Notes: generated from the sequence alone by a model not told the origin. Positions 1 through 7,286 are shown, numbered from the stretch's first letter. The stretch: DNA of 10,506 nt from Acidobacteriota bacterium (GCA_021798235.1 JAJZMO010000227.1:1-10506); one strand, 5' to 3'. Numbers and translations are program-made.

Positions 1-820
1 ACAGTGCAATGACCCCACGCCACTCCGCCAGTCCCAGGGGAAACAGCGTCATGGCCACGCGCAAACATCCATATGCACCCAGCTTCATCACCACCCCGGC
101 CAAGAGCATGGAGGCAGCCGTTGGTGCAGCCACGTGCCCAGTGGGTGCCCATGTATGCAGCGGCCATAATCCCGCCAACACCGCGAAGCCAACAAAAACC
201 AGCGGGAAGGCCCACAGCTGCATGTGCGCGGAATATGGGTAGCGCGCCAGATCCTCCAGCGCCATGCTGTGCGCGCCAGAGGCAACATAAGCGGCCAGCA
301 ATCCCAGCAACACCATCGCACTGCCCGCGAAGGAATAGAGCACCAGCTTCATCGCGCCATATTCACGCCGCGTGGAACCCCAGATGGCAATCAAAAAATA
401 CTTGGGGACAATGGCAATCTCATAAAAAACGAAAAGTAAAAATAAATCGCGACTCAAAAACACACCGCAGACAGCGCCGATTAGCAGCAAGTAGAGCGCG
501 AAAAACTCCGACGTGCGCTGCTCCACATTCCAAGAGAAGAAGACTCCGGCGACGGCAGCCAAGCCCGTCAGCAGTAACAGCGTCAGACTAATGCCGTCTG
601 CCGCCAGAGAATACTGAATGCCCAGTGCGGGAATCCATGATCGCTGCGCCACGGTTTGCATGGCTCCCGATGGATGTTGCGCCAGCGCCGCCAGCACCAC
701 CCCCAGCACGCATACCGCCGCCAGCAACGCCACCGCGCGCGCCCATTGCGAGCATCTACGCGGCAGCATAAGCGCCACGGCTGCCCCGATCCACGCACTG
801 TAAATCGTCCACGCCAACAT
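1..820 (-). CDS. nuoM: Second NuoM-type proton-pumping subunit of complex I (NuoM2), 3' end outside window
   Basis: Antiporter-like membrane subunit of complex I, partial: the first 273 residues are visible and the frame runs open past base 1. It belongs to the NuoM/ND4 group rather than NuoN. It has WIPALG at 62-67, a DG pair at 75-76, the TM5 glutamate E134 followed by IVPKYFLIAIWG, PLHTW at 220-224, an APT motif at 232-234, and the TM8 lysine K246 in MKLGAYG. The usual TM7 lysine (AVKVP in the preceding NuoM) is replaced by L215 in AVLAG, and the usual LPDA after HTW reads APTG. The ATG at 820 is preceded in frame by a TAA nine codons upstream, which fixes the start; the Shine-Dalgarno is weak (GGACGGA). 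It lies 54 bases after the first nuoM. The two proteins are only distantly alike (roughly 30% over the TM3-TM5 stretch by eye), so this is an ancient paralogue, not a fresh duplicate. NuoM family membership is secure; its exact role as an extra pump is inferred. Confidence 0.9.
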   Translation of the reverse strand, partial: MLAWTIYSAWIGAAVALMLPRRCSQWARAVALLAAVCVLGVVLAALAQHPSGAMQTVAQRSWIPALGIQYSLAADGISLTLLLLTGLAAVAGVFFSWNVEQRTSEFFALYLLLIGAVCGVFLSRDLFLLFVFYEIAIVPKYFLIAIWGSTRREYGAMKLVLYSFAGSAMVLLGLLAAYVASGAHSMALEDLARYPYSAHMQLWAFPLVFVGFAVLAGLWPLHTWAPTGHVAAPTAASMLLAGVVMKLGAYGCLRVAMTLFPLGLAEWRGVIAL

Positions 821-874
821 AAAAATTCCGTCCAGCCCTTCGTGTTACGCCACTGCTAAAAAATTTCTGTACGG

Positions 875-2446
875 CTAAAAATGCAACGGCTGCACCATAT
901 GCACCGCCGTTGCGTTGAAGATGCTCATCACCCATTGTGGATACACACCGAGGAGAACCAGCAGCGCGATGGCAGGCGCAAGTATCAGCCACTCCTGCAA
1001 TGCCAGATCGGGCATCGCCACCCAGCGCGGGTTCAACGGCCCGGCAAAGACGCGCTGCACCATTCCCAGGAAAAATATTGCCGTCGCCAACAGGCCCAGC
1101 AAGGCAATCGTGGCCTGCCATGGAGCCAAGGGAACGGATCCTTGGAAGATCAGAAACTCACTCACAAATCCATTCAGTCCCGGCAGCCCCATGGAAGCAA
1201 AAATCGCAATGCCCATCAGCCCAGCGAAGATGGGCATCGGCTTGCGCAAGCCCCCAAAATCTTCCAGAGCGCGCAGACCGCCGCTGCGCTCTTCCAAGAG
1301 CGCGACAAACCAAAACAGCGCTGCTGCCGTCAGTCCATGGTTGAACATTTGCAGCAACACGCCCTGCAGCGCCGCCTGCCGCTCCACGACCGGGGCACTC
1401 TGCGTGGCCAGTGTAGGCAATACCGCAAAAATTCCCAACAGACAATAGCCCAAGTGATTGATCGACGAATACGCAAAGATGCGCTTCAGATCACGCTGCA
1501 CCAACGCTGTGCAGGCTGGAAAAACAATTGTAGCCACGGCCAGCCATAGTAACCACGTGCGCGCTGCCTGCATCTCCGCGCCAAAGATCGGCAGCAGAAT
1601 CCGCAGCAATCCATACAGTCCCAGCTTGGACATGGCTCCGGTCAGCACAACGGTCGTGCCCGTGGGTGCTTCCGTGTACGCATCCGGCAGCCAGGTGTGC
1701 AGCGGCAGCATGGGCACCTTGACGGCAAAGCCTGCGAGCGCGCCCACAAAGAGCGCAAGCGCAATGTGCTGTGGGGTGCAGCCATGCCAGCCCAGAGTTT
1801 GGATCACCGCAGGCATCAGTTCCCCGCGCTGGGCTAGCGCGGCCAAACTGAGAAAATCAAATTTACCTGTTCCGGCAAAGATGGCTAAAAATGCCAGCAG
1901 TAACGCGATGCTGCCTGCCATGGAATAAACCAGAAACTGCATCGCTGCCGCTGCGCGCGCGCGTCCACCCCACAAACGAATCAGGAAGAAGGCGGGCAGC
2001 AAACTCGCCTCCCAATATAAAAACCAATGAAAGAAGTTGAGCGCGGTAAATGCGCCGATCAAGCAGGATTCCAGCAGCAAGAGCAACGCAAAATACAACC
2101 GCGCACGCTCGGCAATTTTTTTGGAGGCAAGAATGCCCATGGGAACAATCATGGCCGTCAGCAGCAACATCAGGATGCCCAGGCCATCGACGCCAACAAA
2201 GTACTCCACGCCCAGCGCAGGGATCCATGCGCGCCGCTCCACAAACTGCAGGGCACTACTGGCGCGGTCGAAGTGTTGCAGCAGCAACAGAACGAGCATC
2301 AGTTCGCCCAGCGCAATCCATAGGGCCACCATGCGCGCCAACGTCGGCTTGCGCGCTGGCATACAAGCCAGAGCCAAGGCTCCCACAGCAGGCAGCAGCG
2401 TCAGCAACGTGAGCCAAGGAAATAGATTGGTCGCAGGGCTGATCAT
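875..2446 (-). CDS. nuoM: NADH-quinone oxidoreductase subunit M (first NuoM)
   Basis: Proton-translocating, antiporter-like subunit (ND4 homologue) of the complex I membrane arm; 523 residues, close to the usual 500-530, with about 14 hydrophobic segments. Residues expected in the proton path are all present: E146 in FLYWEASLLP (TM5), K243 in AVKVP (TM7), H250 in PLHTWLPDA, K274 in GAMSKLGLYG (TM8), H331 in SSINHLGY, and E430 in GFVSEFLIF (TM12). The start chosen is the ATG at 2446. It overlaps the nuoL stop as ATGA and has GGAGG eight bases upstream. A GTG five codons earlier (2461) is in frame but lies on top of that GGAGG, so it is unlikely. Translational coupling to nuoL is likely. A second NuoM-type gene follows 54 bases downstream, so this operon encodes two NuoM proteins; this one is the more canonical in its catalytic residues. 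Confidence 0.96.
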   Translation of the reverse strand: MISPATNLFPWLTLLTLLPAVGALALACMPARKPTLARMVALWIALGELMLVLLLLQHFDRASSALQFVERRAWIPALGVEYFVGVDGLGILMLLLTAMIVPMGILASKKIAERARLYFALLLLLESCLIGAFTALNFFHWFLYWEASLLPAFFLIRLWGGRARAAAAMQFLVYSMAGSIALLLAFLAIFAGTGKFDFLSLAALAQRGELMPAVIQTLGWHGCTPQHIALALFVGALAGFAVKVPMLPLHTWLPDAYTEAPTGTTVVLTGAMSKLGLYGLLRILLPIFGAEMQAARTWLLWLAVATIVFPACTALVQRDLKRIFAYSSINHLGYCLLGIFAVLPTLATQSAPVVERQAALQGVLLQMFNHGLTAAALFWFVALLEERSGGLRALEDFGGLRKPMPIFAGLMGIAIFASMGLPGLNGFVSEFLIFQGSVPLAPWQATIALLGLLATAIFFLGMVQRVFAGPLNPRWVAMPDLALQEWLILAPAIALLVLLGVYPQWVMSIFNATAVHMVQPLHF

Positions 2447-4518
2447 CCGCGCATCCTCCACAACAGCACCACCGCCAAGACAATCAGCGCCAGCGTGAGC
2501 ACGCGCAGATAGCGCTGCACGCGGCCATTCTGCAGCAGTGCCAAGAACTGTCCACCGCGCGTTACGCCTTGGCAGCCAGCATCAAAACCGGCGTTGACCA
2601 CACGCGCATCGGTCCATACCTCGGCGCGCGCCAGCAACTGCGTGCCCGCGGCTACGGCGCGCACCGCGCCGCTCCAAACGCAGCGATCCAGCCAATCACT
2701 CAATGCACATGCGGCTGCGAACGGACGCACCACCGTCGCGGCATAGAACGCATCCACATGGAAGCCATTGCCCAGTGCGGTGAAGATGTGCGGCCATTGC
2801 TGTTCCAAAACATCGGGCGCGGCGGCGTGCTGCGCAGGCCTGCGCCCATACAGCCACCACCCCAGGCCCAAGCCCGCAAAAACGAGCGTGGAAGAGAGCA
2901 GCATGGTTCCCAGCAAACCTGCACTCGCCAATGCGGCCCAGTGCAACTCCGCAGGCTGACCCTGCAGAAACGATTGCAGCCACTCCCACGCGGGCGTTCC
3001 CAGCCAGCCCAAGGCAATGGCAAAGATTGCCAACACAATCAGCGGCAATGTCATTACGGCAGGGCTTTCGTGCGGCCCTGCAGCGGGAGGGGCACCATGA
3101 CCCACAGCACTCTTATCCAGAGCACCGCGATAGGCACCCGCAAACACATAACAAACCTGGCGCGTCATATAGAAGGCCGTCAACAGTGCGCCCGCTGAGC
3201 CAAGCCAGAACGGAATCTGCGACAGACTCCACAGATGCGCGGCGTGCAAAATCGCGTCCTTGCTCCAAAATCCTGAGAAGACCAGCGGGAATCCGCAGAG
3301 CGCCAACATGCCCGCAGCATATGTGGCGAAGGTAACCGGCATCGCCTTGCTCAGCCCACCCATGCGCCGAATATCCTGCTCGCCATCGCAGCCGTGGATG
3401 ACCGAACCTGCTCCGAGGAACAACAGCGCCTTAAAAAATGCGTGGGTCAGCAAATGAAAGATGCCCACGACCACGCCACCCACACCGAGGCCGAGCATCA
3501 TGTATCCCAGTTGCGAAATCGTCGAGTAGGCCAGGATGCGTTTGATGTCATTCTGCGCAACGGCAATCGCCGCGGCGATGATCGCCGTGGCCGCGCCCAC
3601 CCATGTGATGACTTGCAGTGCCAGCGTGGGCGGCATCGCCGAGCTGTGCAGCAGATTCACCGGATGCACGCTCATCAGTGGATAGACACGCGCCACTAAA
3701 AAAACGCCTGCGGCCACCATCGTGGCTGCGTGGATCAATGCACTCACCGGCGTCGGGCCTTCCATGGCATCCGGCAGCCAGACATGCAGCGGGAATTGTC
3801 CCGACTTGCCCGCAGCTCCGCAGAAGATGAGCACCGCGATGCTTGCCGCCGCCGCAACACTCAACCGCGCCAAAGCCGCGTGTTCCATGCAGCCAGCGCC
3901 GTGGTCATAAAAGAGCAGCGTGCCCGTTCGGGTTTGCAACCACACCATGCCCAGAAACAATCCCAAATCGCCGATGCGCGTAACGATGAAGGCCTTCTTC
4001 GCTGCCGCCGCTGCACTTGGCTTCGCGTACCAAAATCCAATCAAGAAATAGGAGGTAACGCCCACCAACTCCCAACAGAGGAAGAGCAGCAGCAAACTAT
4101 TGGCGATCACCACGCCCAACATGGCGCCAGCAAAAAGCGCGAGGAAGCAGAAGAAGCGCGTGGCGTTTTCGTCGTGCTCCATATAGCCGGTGCTGTAGAG
4201 GAAGACCAGCAACGAAACCAGAGAAACCATCACCAGCATCAACGCACTGAGCGGATCAAGCATCCAACCCAAGCGCAGCCATGTATCGCCAATTTGCAAC
4301 CAGTTGAAGTTGACGATTTCAAGCGTAGGCATTGCTCGCCGCACATTTGCCCAGACGTGCAAAAACGCCACCAGCGACAGAAGCAGCGATGCGCCCATCG
4401 CGCCGATGGCCAGCGTTTGCGCCAGCGCGCGTTGGCGTTGGCGCAGCAGCGCGATCAGGCCCGCCGCCAGCACCGGCAACGCGGGGATCCACCAGAGAAT
4501 GGGAACTATCGACATCAT
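2443..4518 (-). CDS. nuoL: NADH-quinone oxidoreductase subunit L with lengthened C-terminal lateral-helix region
   Basis: Distal antiporter-like subunit (ND5 homologue) of complex I, 691 residues against 613 in E. coli. Conserved functional residues are present: E150 in LCWELVG (TM5), K238 in AAGKSGQFPLH (TM7), H263 in LIHAATM, H359 and K363 in LTHAFFKAL, and K420 in FWSKDA (TM12). TM15 is near 536-558 and the last TM near 669-687. Between them runs the region of the lateral helix HL, which in E. coli lies along the other antiporters. Here the stretch from VRPF (597-600) to QNG (663-665) is about 29 residues longer than in E. coli as I recall that sequence, and it seems to contain a weak internal repeat of 26 residues (W609/W635, D611/D637, V614/V640, A621/A647, G625/G651). 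A hydrophilic loop near 462-488 also adds length. Two adjacent ATG codons start the gene (4518 and 4515); GAAAG is a modest Shine-Dalgarno. It lies 95 bases after nuoK and overlaps nuoM by four bases. Confidence 0.97.
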   Translation of the reverse strand: MMSIVPILWWIPALPVLAAGLIALLRQRQRALAQTLAIGAMGASLLLSLVAFLHVWANVRRAMPTLEIVNFNWLQIGDTWLRLGWMLDPLSALMLVMVSLVSLLVFLYSTGYMEHDENATRFFCFLALFAGAMLGVVIANSLLLLFLCWELVGVTSYFLIGFWYAKPSAAAAAKKAFIVTRIGDLGLFLGMVWLQTRTGTLLFYDHGAGCMEHAALARLSVAAAASIAVLIFCGAAGKSGQFPLHVWLPDAMEGPTPVSALIHAATMVAAGVFLVARVYPLMSVHPVNLLHSSAMPPTLALQVITWVGAATAIIAAAIAVAQNDIKRILAYSTISQLGYMMLGLGVGGVVVGIFHLLTHAFFKALLFLGAGSVIHGCDGEQDIRRMGGLSKAMPVTFATYAAGMLALCGFPLVFSGFWSKDAILHAAHLWSLSQIPFWLGSAGALLTAFYMTRQVCYVFAGAYRGALDKSAVGHGAPPAAGPHESPAVMTLPLIVLAIFAIALGWLGTPAWEWLQSFLQGQPAELHWAALASAGLLGTMLLSSTLVFAGLGLGWWLYGRRPAQHAAAPDVLEQQWPHIFTALGNGFHVDAFYAATVVRPFAAACALSDWLDRCVWSGAVRAVAAGTQLLARAEVWTDARVVNAGFDAGCQGVTRGGQFLALLQNGRVQRYLRVLTLALIVLAVVLLWRMRG
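2455..2459 (-). promoter_or_regulatory. Ribosome binding site of the first nuoM
   Basis: GGAGG on the minus strand inside the end of nuoL, eight bases before the ATG at 2446. The alternative GTG start at 2461 overlaps this site, so the ATG is preferred. Confidence 0.8.
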
Positions 4519-4613
4519 GCAGCTTTCACAAATCCAAAAAAATCAGTGTCCACTTCGAAAATCGTTTACTACCGCAGACGCAAACGACATGCGGCAATCT
4601 TTTCGCACATCGC
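4519..4613 (-). other. nuoK-nuoL intergenic spacer
   Basis: Ninety-five bases between the nuoK stop and the nuoL start. It has no recognisable gene, no convincing hairpin or terminator, and only a weak Shine-Dalgarno (GAAAG) near nuoL. A 15-codon open frame beginning ATG at 4590 is present but has no coding evidence. Confidence 0.5.
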
Positions 4614-4925
4614 TTATCCCCGCATTGCGTCCATTTGATCCACGTCCGTCGTCCGCACGCGCCGGGCCACGGCAACCAACAAGCCCAAACCCACGGCAGC
4701 CTCCGCAGCAGCCACGCCGATGGAGAAAAGCGCAAACAAAACGCCGGTCATCGCCGCAGGATTCGGCCCATAGCGCCAAAATGCAATCAGGTTCAGGTTG
4801 GCCGCATTCAACATCAACTCCATGCCGACCAACATTAAAATCGCACTGCGCCGCGTCAACACGCCCGCCAAGCCAATGGAGAACAGCAGTGCTGCCAACA
4901 ATAAATACCCAGTTAAAGGATTCAT
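4614..4925 (-). CDS. nuoK: NADH-quinone oxidoreductase subunit K
   Basis: Small three-helix membrane subunit (ND4L homologue), 103 residues, the normal family size (about 100). It links the proton channel near NuoH/A/J to the antiporter subunits. The two membrane glutamates needed for coupling are seen: E36 in LVGMELMLNAANL and E75 in VAAAEAAVGL (E36 and E72 in E. coli). The ATG at 4925 overlaps the nuoJ stop as ATGA and has GGAGG seven bases upstream, so start and coupling to nuoJ are well supported. The last dozen residues form a charged tail with RRVRTTDVDQ. Confidence 0.97.
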   Translation of the reverse strand: MNPLTGYLLLAALLFSIGLAGVLTRRSAILMLVGMELMLNAANLNLIAFWRYGPNPAAMTGVLFALFSIGVAAAEAAVGLGLLVAVARRVRTTDVDQMDAMRG

Positions 4926-5422
4926 GCGCCCGCCTCCCCATCGCGCATCGCCAGCAAAACCGCACCGATCAGCGCAACCGTCAACAACAAGCCCGCGACC
5001 TCCAGCGGCAACACAAACCGGTGCAGCATGGCATCCCCAATGGCATGCACGCCTGCATTGGATGGCGGCGCAGCGATGGGCAGATGGGCCACGCCCCGCA
5101 CCACTGCCCAAGCCAGCACGGCAAAGACGCCGCAGGCTAGCAGCGCGCCCACGGCCCAATCCATCGCTGCTGCTGGGCGCGTGCGATGCTCCACGCCCTG
5201 CGTCAGCAAAATCACAAACGCGGCCAAAATCGCCACGGCGCCTGCATACACAAAAATCTGCGCCAGACCGACGAACTGCGCCCCCAGTTGCAGATAAATG
5301 GCAGCCAAGCCGACAAAGCCCACCACCAACGCCAACACGCAGTGGACTAAATTGCGCAGCGCCATCGCAGCCAGCGCTCCCGCCAGCGTAAGTGCCGCAA
5401 CCAACAAAAAGGAAAAGTTCAT
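4922..5422 (-). CDS. nuoJ: NADH-quinone oxidoreductase subunit J
   Basis: Membrane subunit J (ND6 homologue) of complex I, 166 residues with five hydrophobic stretches. The conserved third helix is clear: LAQIFVYAGAVAILAAFVILL at about residues 50-70, the segment that moves during coupling in this family. The frame is open upstream to a GTG directly after the nuoH stop (5521), but the extra 33 residues are polar and unlike the family, so the ATG at 5422 is preferred. It has no good Shine-Dalgarno nearby; the GAGGAGG further upstream sits about 30 bases away. The gene overlaps nuoK by four bases (ATGA). The 99 bases between the nuoH stop and this start are one of the larger gaps in the operon. 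Confidence 0.93.
   Translation of the reverse strand: MNFSFLLVAALTLAGALAAMALRNLVHCVLALVVGFVGLAAIYLQLGAQFVGLAQIFVYAGAVAILAAFVILLTQGVEHRTRPAAAMDWAVGALLACGVFAVLAWAVVRGVAHLPIAAPPSNAGVHAIGDAMLHRFVLPLEVAGLLLTVALIGAVLLAMRDGEAGA
4933..4937 (-). promoter_or_regulatory. Ribosome binding site of nuoK
   Basis: GGAGG on the minus strand inside the end of nuoJ, seven bases before the nuoK ATG at 4925, which overlaps the nuoJ stop. Confidence 0.8.
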
Positions 5423-5510
5423 GCGGCAATCCGAAGCATCGGCTCCGGCCTCCTCATTTTGGGGAGTGTTGCTGCGCGCATTGTTTTGCCTGCAAACATC
5501 TTGGACAATT

Positions 5511-5532
5511 TCACTCCGCACTCACTCCGCAA
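5511..5532. repeat. 11-base tandem duplication at the nuoH stop codon
   Basis: TCACTCCGCA occurs at 5511-5520 and again at 5522-5531, a period of 11 bases. On the coding strand it reads GCGGAGTGAG twice or nearly so; the first copy holds the last nuoH codons and its TGA stop. It lies at the edge of the 99-base nuoH-nuoJ gap. It does not change either protein. Confidence 0.7.
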
Positions 5533-6676
5533 AACGATAGTTGCGCTGCGGCAATCCACCGCGCTGTTCCAGCCTGCGCCCCAGCAGCCAATAGGCTCCC
5601 AGCAATACCAGTGCGCATCCCAGCCAGCGCAACACGCCCGCTGGCAAAAACTTCCATGCGCCCGCCACGAATACATTGCACAACGTCATCGGCAGCAAAA
5701 ACTCCCACGCAAAACGCATCAGTTGATCCATGCGCAAGCGCGGCAGCGTGCCGCGAATCCAAATGAAGCCCGCGATCAACGCCAGCAGTTTGGCAAAAAA
5801 CCAAATCCACGTAGGCACCCACGCTAAAAACGAAAACGGCGCAGACCATCCGCCCAGAAACAGCGTGATGCCCAAGGCGCTGATGGCGAACATGCCGAGA
5901 TATTCCGCCAAAAAAAACAGTGCGAATTTGAAGCCGGAGTATTCGATGTAATAGCCCGCGATAATCTCCGACTCGCCTTCCGGCAAATCGAAGGGGCAGC
6001 GGTTGGATTCCGCCGTGGCCGCAATGAGGAACAGGGCAAAACCGAACAGCCCCCACGGCGTCAATACAAACCAGTGGGGCCAAATGCCCGTGTAGCCTGC
6101 TTGACGGCGCACAATCTCCACCATGGACAACGACCCGGCAGCCATCACGGCCACCATGGCGGAGAGCACCAGCGGAATCTCGTAGCTAATCATCTGCGCC
6201 AGCGCGCGCATCGCGCCGAGCAGCGAGTATTGGCTGCGGCTGGACCAGCCTGCCATGAAGACGGCAATCTCCATCAGCGAGCCTGCGGCGAAAAAGAAGA
6301 GCACGCCTGCACGCAGCGGAGCCACCACCCACGTCCGGCTCACCGGCACCACGGCGTATACCAAAAACGCTGAGAGCACCATCAACACCGGCGCGCAAAA
6401 ATGCACCAGGCGATCTGCCGCTTCGGGCACAACATCCTCTTTGGTCAGCGCTTTGATGCCGTCGGCCATCGGTTGCAACAATCCCCACGGCCCTGCACGA
6501 TTGGGACCGTAGCGATTCTGGATGCGCCCCAGACCTTTGCGCTCCAGCAGTGTCGTCACGGCAAAGAGCGCGGGAAAAACCACCATCACGGGAACCACCA
6601 TCAGCAGCGTGTGCCCGATTGTGCTCGCAGCCAGAGCGTGTATCGAAGTGAGGAGATGCAAGATGAAAAGGCTCAC
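5522..6676 (-). CDS. nuoH: NADH-quinone oxidoreductase subunit H
   Basis: Membrane subunit H (ND1 homologue), 384 residues, which forms the quinone entry cavity with NuoB and NuoD. Visible family marks are ERK at 45-47, RYGPNR at 55-60, GLLQPMADGIK at 65-75 (first ND1 signature), and AESNRCPFDLPEGESE at 222-237 (second signature, with the acidic loop facing the quinone site), followed by the GYYIEYSGFKFALFF helix. About eight membrane segments are seen. The start is a GTG at 6676 that overlaps the nuoI stop as GTGA, with GGAGG seven bases before it. The frame stays open upstream to 6853, but that extension is antisense-like, Cys- and Gly-rich and lies inside nuoI. The gene follows nuoI here, the reverse of the common H-I order. 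An 11-base tandem duplication covers its stop codon. Confidence 0.96.
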   Translation of the reverse strand: MSLFILHLLTSIHALAASTIGHTLLMVVPVMVVFPALFAVTTLLERKGLGRIQNRYGPNRAGPWGLLQPMADGIKALTKEDVVPEAADRLVHFCAPVLMVLSAFLVYAVVPVSRTWVVAPLRAGVLFFFAAGSLMEIAVFMAGWSSRSQYSLLGAMRALAQMISYEIPLVLSAMVAVMAAGSLSMVEIVRRQAGYTGIWPHWFVLTPWGLFGFALFLIAATAESNRCPFDLPEGESEIIAGYYIEYSGFKFALFFLAEYLGMFAISALGITLFLGGWSAPFSFLAWVPTWIWFFAKLLALIAGFIWIRGTLPRLRMDQLMRFAWEFLLPMTLCNVFVAGAWKFLPAGVLRWLGCALVLLGAYWLLGRRLEQRGGLPQRNYRFAE

Positions 6677-7272
6677 GCCTGTCCCTCCGCCGTTGCCGGA
6701 GTCGAAGCCGCCGGAGTTGCAGTGCTGGCTGCCTGCGCCTTCGCGGCCAGCTTTGCGCGCTCCGCAGCCAGTGCCGCATCGACAGCGGCAGCCTCGGTGG
6801 GATGAATGTGGTGATAGTGCTCGTTGGATTTCGACAATCGCTGCTTGTCCCACAACAGACCGCCGAAGCGGTCGTGCGTGCTCAACTCAAAGTCCACATC
6901 CATTTTGATCGCGTCGAACGGACAGACCTCGACACAGATTTGACAACTCATGCAGACGGAAACGTCGATATTAAAAACCGCTGGATAAAATTGCGGCTTG
7001 CCAGTGGCGTCTGGCTTCTTGTCTTTACTTTTTTCGATCAGGATGCACTTCGGTGGACATTCCTTTTCGCAAATCTGGCAGGCCACGCAGCGCATTCCCT
7101 GCTGCCAATCTGCGCCATCGAAAACGAGAAAAGGAAAGTTGCGCGCAGCTTCAATCTGCGGCAGGCGCTCCTCAGGAAACTGCACTGTGGTCAGCCGTTC
7201 GCGACGAAAAAAGCTGCCGAAAAAGTTGCGGGCTGTCTCGGCCAGGCCCAACGCAATGCCTTTACCCAGCAT
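6673..7272 (-). CDS. nuoI: NADH-quinone oxidoreductase subunit I, 2x[4Fe-4S] ferredoxin-type
   Basis: Peripheral-arm electron-transfer subunit (TYKY/Nqo9 homologue) carrying clusters N6a and N6b. Two CxxCxxCxxxCP motifs are seen: C62, C65, C68, C72 and C107, C110, C113, C117. The protein is 199 residues, somewhat longer than E. coli NuoI (180); residues about 160-199 form a low-complexity Ala/Thr/Pro tail. The start is the ATG at 7272, eight bases after a perfect AGGAGG. A GTG three codons earlier overlaps that Shine-Dalgarno and is rejected. With nuoE, nuoF and nuoG absent from the cluster, this subunit would be the exposed electron entry point, as NdhI is for ferredoxin in cyanobacterial and chloroplast NDH-1 (known for that family; inferred here). 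It follows nuoD by 33 bases and overlaps nuoH by four. Confidence 0.97.
   Translation of the reverse strand: MLGKGIALGLAETARNFFGSFFRRERLTTVQFPEERLPQIEAARNFPFLVFDGADWQQGMRCVACQICEKECPPKCILIEKSKDKKPDATGKPQFYPAVFNIDVSVCMSCQICVEVCPFDAIKMDVDFELSTHDRFGGLLWDKQRLSKSNEHYHHIHPTEAAAVDAALAAERAKLAAKAQAASTATPAASTPATAEGQA
6684..6688 (-). promoter_or_regulatory. Ribosome binding site of nuoH
   Basis: GGAGG on the minus strand inside the 3' end of nuoI, seven bases before a GTG that overlaps the nuoI stop (GTGA). It supports a GTG start for nuoH and translational coupling to nuoI. Confidence 0.8.
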
Positions 7273-7280
7273 GGCGCGCA

Positions 7281-7286
7281 CCTCCT
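7281..7286 (-). promoter_or_regulatory. Ribosome binding site of nuoI
   Basis: AGGAGG on the minus strand, eight bases before the ATG at 7272. It is the strongest Shine-Dalgarno of the operon. It overlaps the in-frame GTG at 7281 and so rules that codon out as start. It lies in the 33-base gap after nuoD, where nuoE, nuoF and nuoG would sit in a canonical operon. Confidence 0.85.

Noticed and set aside
1..820. Reading the left-end gene as nuoN, the next gene in a standard operon
   Set aside because: The motifs (WIPALG, the TM5 segment with YFLIAIWG, PLHTW, MKLGAYG) are NuoM-type, so it is called a second NuoM.
821..874. Possible terminator between the two nuoM genes
   Set aside because: There are T-rich runs on the coding strand but no stem of useful length before them.
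3730..4638. Plus-strand open frame (302 codons) opposite nuoL
   Set aside because: Antisense shadow of nuoL; the product is Arg-, Gln- and His-rich without any domain or ribosome binding site.
4304..5140. Plus-strand open frame (278 codons) opposite nuoL, nuoK and nuoJ
   Set aside because: Crosses three real genes and a spacer in antisense; composition is Pro-, Ser- and Arg-rich, as expected for a shadow frame.
4588..5431. Exact 12-base match: 4588-4599 and 5420-5431 (CATGCGGCAATC)
   Set aside because: A few 12-base matches are expected by chance in 10 kb; the flanks differ and only one copy is a gene start.
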